In this document: piece after piece, positions 57,516 to 64,000 of the stretch | Position numbering within the stretch: position 1 is the first letter of the stretch | Layout: each line of letters begins with the position of its first letter | Program-made: the position numbers and the translations under genes | Source of the DNA: Pseudorasbora parva | Taxonomy: Eukaryota; Chordata; Actinopteri; Cypriniformes; Gobionidae | Assembly (NCBI RefSeq): GCF_024679245.1 | Contig: NC_090184.1 | Coordinates: 11,607,233-11,671,232 of the forward strand | Direction: 5' to 3' | DNA length: 64,000 nucleotides | The notes under the pieces: generated by a model | What the model was told of the DNA's origin: nothing | The model's input: only the letters and a program-made list of their open reading frames with translations | The model's database searches: none

Positions 57516-57990
57516 CTTAAAGGGGTCATTTAACGGTGCATGCACTTTTACAAGTTGATTGTATGGAAATGTGCGTTGGCAGTGCCTGTACACAACATCC
57601 TATAATGATAAAAATCTATCCAGTGTTTTTTTTTTTTTTTTTATCTCCTTATATGTTTTCCCCTGTATCAAGTAAATTTGTCCGACCCTGTGACGTATTT
57701 TCTACTGGACAAGAGGTGTGATCAACGAGCCTTCGAATGACTCTGTATGCAATTGGATAGTCAACTAAACAGACAACAAGAGCCATGATCAATTGTCAAC
57801 GATCCATTATTTCTCTATCCATCATCATTTTAAACCCGCCAATAGCGTGCCAGGTGGTAAGTTAGTCTGTGATTGGTTCCCACAAAAGTGTCACAGAAGC
57901 AGTAGAAATGAATGTACGGGTTTTCAGACGGTGTTGCAGAGCGAAGTCAAATCGCCAGCAGATCAGGCTGGGTTTACCCAGTCTAGTTTA
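57516..57990. repeat. TTAA-type element fragment
   Basis: 'ccttaaaggggtcatttaac' at 57516 looks like a TTAA element terminus followed by GC-richer sequence to about 57990. A right terminus was not found. Confidence 0.4.
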
Positions 57991-58889
57991 TAAGTAAATT
58001 TTATAATAAAAATTATAATAAACTTCCATAAAATTTAGACACGCATCTTACTCTCACCTGACACTAATATTACAATCATTTCTGCAGTTTGAGATTTGGC
58101 TCCATTTGTTAATTTTGTAATTAACATTTTTTATTGGATGCCACAAATATTGAAATGAAAGCATGCTTAATTGCATAAGATTGTAAGTAGCTAAAGTAGG
58201 TCAAAAACACATGAAGAGAAGTGTTAGGATAATACAATTATCACCATTCAGACGGTATTCTGCGCTCATTTGAAATTGACGTGACATCATCTGACATGAA
58301 ATTGATTCATTAAATTTAATCGATCTCATAAATGTGACCGTTGTGGTTTGTAGTCATAGCAGCAACAACTGCTGCAGTTAATGTGGTAAATTCAACTTCT
58401 TTTGTATGGCACTAACAATATAGTTTTAATAATTAGTTTAATAATTGTGTTAATATAATTGTCTTTTTATATAAAAAAATATAAAAAGACCTTGAATTAA
58501 ATACTGGCATTCTGGACTTACAAAATTTTGAGCTGCAAAATATAACTTTGCACATATTTGAAAATTACTGATTATATCATATTACATTAGAATTCATCTA
58601 TATTTAAATTACATCATGGGTGTGGCTTGTGGTCATAGCGGCACCAGCTGCTTTGGTAAATGTGGCATATTTGAGCGATTTTAAAATACTCTCCTGTTTA
58701 AATGCATATTGCCTGTCATGCACAATTTGTCTAAAGCCACCGGGGTGGCGGTGCCACCGGCTTGGGCCCGTCATCGCTGCTCGCAGCTTTAATTAATTCT
58801 TATAATCATTCTTCTCACATTTATTTTCTACAGTTCTAACTTCAGTTCATGACCTCACCATCTGTGTCGCCAATTCCCTTTGTCTCCAG
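57991..58889. repeat. intron with a repeat ending at 58793
   Basis: AT-rich. The segment ending 'gtcatcgctgctcgcagctt' near 58793 parallels that at 46150. Confidence 0.4.
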
Positions 58890-59042
58890 AATGTGCGTAC
58901 GCACAGCTCAAAGTTTGCTTAAACGTGCGCACATTCTCCTGTCCAGTTTGTTTTTTATAGATCACAACCTTTGCGTGGGAACTGGCGTAGGTACGTTTCC
59001 AGCCTCGTTTTGTGTGTACGCACGCTTTATAAATGAGACCCC
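58890..59042 (+). repeat. Harbinger-like right end, diverged
   Basis: 'gtgtgtacgcacgctttata' followed by 'aatgagacccc' resembles the right end of the 3197 and 27070 elements ('gtgtacgcacttttgataaa'). Confidence 0.45.
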
Positions 59043-59465
59043 AGCTCACAAGGTGACAGCGTTCGTCGCTCGACTAGTTGAGAAAGGGGTAATGCACTGT
59101 CTTTATAAAGTATCTTTTTATTAAACTGTTTGTACACTTACAAAGTTCCCAATGCTTCGTTTTTTGTTTTTTTTTTGGGGGGGGGGGTTATTCTTTATTT
59201 GACAGGGACAGTGGACAGTAAATATTACCCCAGAATTAGCTACACAGCTAAATTTCATCTGTTTGCATGAAGGGACCCTCATTATGCTACCATGTCAGTG
59301 TGGGGCTATTTTGAGTCTTGTTAGTTGTATTAACTAGCGATTTCATTTCACTTACAGACAAGCGTTATAAGCTAATCTGTTTTAAGAGATAAAACTCTTT
59401 GCATTCGATTTTCATGAAAACGCATTCCAGAGAATGATCTACTCGGTAACCATCAAAGTAGATCA
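59043..59465 (+). repeat. partial arm of the TTAA foldback family
   Basis: It matches the right arm of 44562-45454 ('gggaccctcattatgctacc', 'gttagttgtattaactagcg'). It is interrupted at about 59160-59265 by a G-run and a short LINE-tail-like piece. Confidence 0.75.
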
Positions 59466-59641
59466 TTAAAACTTTACTTATAAACCTTGTACACATTCCT
59501 AGTGTATTGTATTATATAAAATAAATATAGGCTATAAAGATTTACAGTGGCAGTTCAGAGAGGTACAGTAGCATTTAAGTATGAAATTGAATGAATGTAG
59601 GCTAAAATTAAAACTACAGTCTTCAATATACAATATACATT

Positions 59642-60331
59642 GGGTGTGTTTACATGCACACCAGTAAGATGGTAACTCCAAATCAGCTTATTGAAATAAC
59701 CAGTTTTCCCCGTTTACATGCAAACCAGTAAAAGGACAACGCAAGTAAACCGCGTTTACATGACTATTTATAAACCGGGTTATTTCCTTGTAGTGCTGTC
59801 AAAAATAATAATGTCTGTATCTGACTCTGAGTTTTTCAAATGTTACGTCAGTTGTGATGTTAAATAAAGCGTGCACCGTGTCAGCGGGAGTTTTATGGCT
59901 CATATTAACCCTAATGCAGTTATGAAGTGTTTTGACTGAACCTCTTCTACTTCTGCTGCATGTGATGACAATAACACATCTTTACAATTTTCTGGGTCTT
60001 AAACGAGTCTGCATTTGTGATATATGTCCTTATTTCATGCAAAACGCTTGCTCGCTCTGTCCGGATGCTTTTAAATCTGCTCTAAATTTGCGTTTTTGTC
60101 ACCTATCACACATGCGCACTTCAATAAGCCGACAGAAAGCAGGTTAATGTGTTTACATGCAGCGCGAAATCGAGGTAAGAGGCAGAAAAATGCCTGTTCA
60201 GATCGGTTTATGCTTACACCGTTTATGACATTACTCCGATAAAAGAAAACAGGTTACCGCGTTTACATGACCATGTTCATTGTCGGCTTATTGGGCATAA
60301 TCGGCTTAAGAACGTGCATGTAAACGCACCC
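59642..60331. mobile_element. Harbinger-like MITE (3-bp TSD ATT)
   Basis: 'gggtgtgtttacatgcac' and '...gtgcatgtaaacgcaccc' are inverted ends flanked by att at 59639-59641 and 60332-60334. The element is 690 bp with several internal 'gtttacatg' repeats and no coding sequence. Confidence 0.8.
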
Positions 60332-60519
60332 ATTGTTTAAAAGCTACTGTATTAAAGTTTTTTTTATTTTACTACATTTAATGGATGAATATGGTAATAA
60401 GTTAAGTTATGATAATCTTTAAAAAAAAGTTTAATTTGGATTGTTCATATAGACAATATTCTTTAGTTGTAAAGCTATTCCTGTAGCATTGAGAAATCTA
60501 ATTAAAGGTATATTGCAAT

Positions 60520-62288
60520 TAGGGATGTCCCGATCCGATCACGTGACCGCAAATCGGGCCCGATCACGTGATTTCAGACTCGATCGGAATCGGATGTTAC
60601 CAACCAATCAGGACTAGGACATGTATGTATATTCTGGGGTGCCATGTAAAAGGTGCGCACTTGCACCGCGGTTCATCTCACATCTGATAACGCATCAATA
60701 ATATGGGTTGTAACTATAAAATAATGCGTTATGTATGTTTCTGTCAATGGATACACGTGCTGGCTCCTCAGTGATACATTACAGCAGCAATAATAAAAGA
60801 AAAACGTGGGCAAAACGGTCTATCTGTGTAAACTTTGTTAAATGCATGCGAGTGCTGCCGTATGTACGAATATGACCAGTCATTTTCACCGTCATCACCC
60901 GTGTGTAGAGAAGACGCGAATGAGAACGCGCGTCTCTGTGCATCATCCGAAAGCGTGCACTTGTCTCACAGCACGCAAATATTGAGTTCTCTTTCAAGTC
61001 TTGCGCTTAAATGGACAAACTCACACAAGAAGTATGTCAACATGTCCATCTTGATGAGTATCCAAGCAGACATTGTCTATATATGCCTTATATGAGGACT
61101 TTATACAGTCGAGAAAGACGACACATAGCCTTCCATTAGGTCTTAAAGGGGCAGTAGCCTTTACTGCTGTCTGTTTCATGTCAAACAAAAGATAAGGAAT
61201 CACTCACTGCTCTTAATTGAATAGCTTTTGTAAGGATTAATCTTTAATTTAAACAGTTAAATATGCAGCTATTTTACATTTGATTAGCCTAATTTATTCA
61301 ATTTCTCTACCTAAAAACTAATGTTAGACCTATAAAAACCTGAAAAGCATTGTTAATTTTATCTTTGCTCAATAGTATTTATTTGTGCTGCTGCTTGTAT
61401 TTAAGTTATTTGTTCTTATTTTCTTTATTTTTATTTGACAGTCCTTTTTCCCCTGAACATAGCAAATACCTAACCGTAATGAAACCATGAACCTAAAACC
61501 GTGATACAAACCGACCCGTTAACAATCTGTACCGTTACACCTCTAACGTAGCGTATGCGAGGGCGGTTGCCACAAAATTTTGAAAATGTTCAAAGGGTGC
61601 CATGACTGAAAAAGGTTGGGAAACACTGTTCTAATGGACGCGAGGCAAACTAAACAATCAAATTACACTTCAAATATTTTTTTCCCCCAAAGTTGAGTTA
61701 TTTTTCCCCAAATGTCATTGTAGGCAGTTATCATCACAATGATTTAATTTTAAGTGTTCATTTTTTAAATAAGTTTAGTTTTAGTTAGTTATTTGATGCT
61801 AAAAACAGGTGTGTGATGTCATGATTGACAGCTGAGATTGACGTCACTAACAGACTTTTTTTCAGGATTTTTGGGAGCAGATTGTTTAATTTAATTTAAT
61901 TTCCATAACTGTTTATTTCACACCAACATAATTAATTGTTCTGCATCTTTGAGAATATGGGTGGGATTTTGATATCGCTGTTATACTTCCTGCTCTCTAC
62001 TGCGCAACTCCGGTCCCGGACTTTTTTTATATTTACTGTTGCACTAAAATCCAAAAGTTATTTATGTTATTTATTACTTGATTGTTCAAGCTACCTCACA
62101 GAAGTGCTCTGTTTGTTAACAGAGTTGTTGAATGTTAAAATAAGGTGAATAAAATTAAAAATAAGGAACATCCTGGTTTCGTTTTTTCACTCTTCTTTAT
62201 TCTTTTTTATGTATTATAGAAGTATCGGATCGGGACTCGGTATCGGCAGATACTCAAAATCAAATGACTCTTGATTGGGACATCCCTA
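60520..62288. mobile_element. hAT-type transposon (8-bp TSD ATTGCAAT)
   Basis: 'tagggatgtcccgatccgat' and '...tgattgggacatcccta' are inverted ends flanked by attgcaat at 60512-60519 and 62289-62296. The 1769 bp include the shared module (60820-61165) and no transposase. Confidence 0.9.
60820..61165 (+). repeat. shared module, fragment 3
   Basis: Plus-strand counterpart of 54955-55280. It has an extra piece of about 20 bp near 61095 relative to that copy. Confidence 0.9.
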
Positions 62289-63215
62289 ATTGCAATACTC
62301 TTCTGTAATACACACAATTTGGATTTGTTTATTGATAAGTATAATTTCTTGGATGAAAAATGTAATAAGGTTTTGAGATCACTTATTACAAACAAATATT
62401 CTCCTCTTCCAGTTAAAAGAAAAAATCTTTCTCCAAGGTTTTCAAAATTGACACTATCAAAGTTAGAACCAGATACTTGTCATTTCCTTTGTTACCTAAA
62501 ATGAAAGAAGTACATTTCAAAACAATTAATGATATTTATCCATGTAACAAATTTCTAAGAGTAAGGTTTAATTTGGATAGAAATGTCTGTACATTTTGTC
62601 AAAAAGATATTGAACCTCAGGAACATCTTTTTTATAATTGTACGATTGTTAAGTCCTTTTGGGACAGATGTATGAGTGGTTGGAGACAAAATGTAATACC
62701 TGCCTTTGATTATCATATTGTCAAATTTGGTCTCTTTTTGGAAAACAAAGACATGGAATTTTTGTGTAATAATATGATGATTGTAGCCAAATTTTACATA
62801 CACAAATGTAGATTTGTTAAAGTTTCTCCATTTTTTGAGGCTTTTAAAAATAACTTTAAAATGTTATTTAAATCCTTAAAACAACTTAAAATGAGAAGTG
62901 CCTTAAAGCTCTCTAAATTACTGGCAATATATATGGATTAGCCCTTCCTGAAATCTAATTTACTCTTATCATTTCCCTTTCATGTTCGTTTTTTTTTTTT
63001 TTTTTTAATTATTATTATTTCATTTTTTATATATTATTATTTATTTATTTTTATTTATTTATTTTTTTGGGGGGGTTATGTTATTATTATTTTGTTTACA
63101 ATATGCTGCTTGGTTATATTGTTAATGTCTATCATTAATGTTAATGCCAATTTGTTATTTGAAATGTTTCAATAAAAATAAAAAATATATATAAAAATAA
63201 AAATAAAAATAACAA
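62289..63215 (+). mobile_element. L1/Tx1-like LINE, 3' part
   Basis: ORF2 C-terminal sequence runs to 62941, followed by a T-rich 3' UTR with 'caataaaaataaaaa' and A-rich repeats to about 63215. The hAT at 60520 was inserted in it or beside it, since the ATTGCAAT duplication lies at the edge of the coding part. Confidence 0.7.
62297..62941 (+). pseudogene. L1-like ORF2 C-terminus
   Basis: The first frame (to about 62500) includes FSKLTLSKLEPDTCH. A frameshift leads to the frame 62477-62941 with KEVHFKTINDIYPCNKFLR, then CTFCQKDIEPQEHLFYNC and IVKSFWDRC. The Cys-x2-Cys...His...Cys arrangement is the C-terminal zinc-finger-like element of L1-clade ORF2. It differs from the copy at 22251, so it is a separate family. 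It is AT-rich, unlike the mtor exons. Confidence 0.75.
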
Positions 63216-63748
63216 AACACATTCACTGTACCGGAAGTCCGGTACCGAAACGGTTCGGTATGAATACGTGTTCTGTTACACCCCTAATTTTTAAATGTTG
63301 AAATTAACATTAAGATGAATAGATGTTTAAATTATTATTCATTCTAAGTTCATGTTAAATTAAGTAGTTAACTAATTAAACGTTACCCAAAGTTTTGAAT
63401 CTTAGTGTTGTACATGAAATGATTATTTTCTTTACATTTTGATGGTATTTAATCATGCGTTGTGTGAGGTACTTTTCTGTGATGGGTAGATTTAGATATC
63501 TTTGTATGAGGGAGATTTTGCATATAATCCTCATTCTCCTCCAGACTCTTTCTAAATTTATTTGTTTGTGTAAATAGTTTCTTGGGTTTTTCTTGTGCAT
63601 CAACAAAGTTGTTTGTATATTTGTTTTACAGATTTTGTCAATAAATGTAGAAGGTTTAAATTTGGATGAGTTCATTATACAAAACTGCAGCTGTATTATT
63701 TGAAAAATGTAATTACGAATGTATTTAATTATATTATAGTGTACATGC
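63216..63748. other. intron, orphan element end and an unassigned ORF
   Basis: 'cggtatgaatacgtgttctg' and 'ttacacccctaa' at about 63258-63288 look like the right end of a hAT. The 99-codon minus-strand frame at 63376-63675 (RVWRRMRIICKISLIQRYLN) is not a family I know and may be part of a LINE. Confidence 0.35.
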
Positions 63749-64000
63749 AGGGCTCGACATTAATGCTTGTCCGGGACAAGTGGGTTATTTGAAGGGACAA
63801 GTGACAGAAAATTTTACTTTCCCAACAGACAAGAGCCTGATTACAACAAAAAATAACTAGCGAATCACCAAAATGCAAGAATGATTGTGCATTAATTTAG
63901 TGTAATGATGATAGTGGATGATAGTGGTAGTGATAGTGGATGATGATAACATAATGAACTGAAGATAAAAAGGTTGCGCTGTTGACGGTCGTGCAGCCTC
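63749..64000 (+). mobile_element. hAT-type element, left end, continues past the window
   Basis: 'cagggctcgacattaatgct' followed by 'tgtccgggacaagtggg' matches the short element at 10909. No right end is in the window. Confidence 0.6.

Noticed and set aside
63376..63675. 99-codon minus-strand ORF as a host gene
   Set aside because: It has no recognisable domain, is AT-rich and lies between transposon pieces. I kept it only as unassigned.

Overview
The window is intronic and exonic sequence from a ray-finned fish, most likely a cyprinid. I infer this from the vertebrate-type split gene and from fish-typical repeats: a 5S-rRNA-derived SINE3, a DIRS element, L2, L1/Tx1-like, Rex1-like and RTE LINEs, and many hAT, Harbinger and TTAA-type DNA elements. 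I cannot name the species. Nothing looks bacterial, and there is no CRISPR array, operon or prokaryotic defence system.

The only host gene I can support is mtor, the PI3K-related kinase at the core of TORC1 and TORC2. It lies on the minus strand and runs through the whole window. Seven consecutive coding exons can be placed to the base with GT-AG splice sites: 56512-56717, 47587-47709, 47082-47165, 46557-46649, 12386-12520, 11617-11746 and 2059-2309. Together they give 1022 nt, about 340 residues of the N-terminal HEAT-repeat solenoid (about residues 650-1000 on my recollection of human numbering). They join in a single open frame. The N-terminus and the FAT, FRB and kinase domains lie outside the window.

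The rest is intron filled with mobile elements, often nested. The 9.3 kb intron (2310-11616) holds a GATA microsatellite, an older element with a RecQ-like helicase fragment that was hit by a Harbinger element, an L2 LINE and a long-TIR MITE. The 34 kb intron (12521-46556) holds a decayed Ty3/Gypsy element, L1 remains split by a DIRS retrotransposon with a 120-bp tandem array, several hATs with 8-bp target-site duplications, a second Harbinger copy, a pogo-like MITE, an RTE LINE, a BED-type hAT transposase pseudogene, a full SINE3 and an 893-bp TTAA foldback inside a hAT. The 8.8 kb intron (47710-56511) holds the 3' part of a hAT transposase gene that keeps a plausible intron, a Rex1-like LINE end, microsatellites and nested hATs. 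Upstream (56718-64000) there are more MITEs, a 1769-bp hAT and an L1-like ORF2 tail.

Apart from mtor and one open hAT C-terminal reading frame, every coding trace I see is a broken transposon gene. I did not find a convincing new biological system. The most interesting leads are an apparent spliced retroposed copy (23.9 kb versus 25.9 kb), a 36-bp perfect palindrome over a transposase zinc finger, an ORF joining Gypsy and L1 pieces, and a module shared by three unrelated insertions. All calls come from reading the sequence by eye; family names rest on remembered motifs, not on a search.
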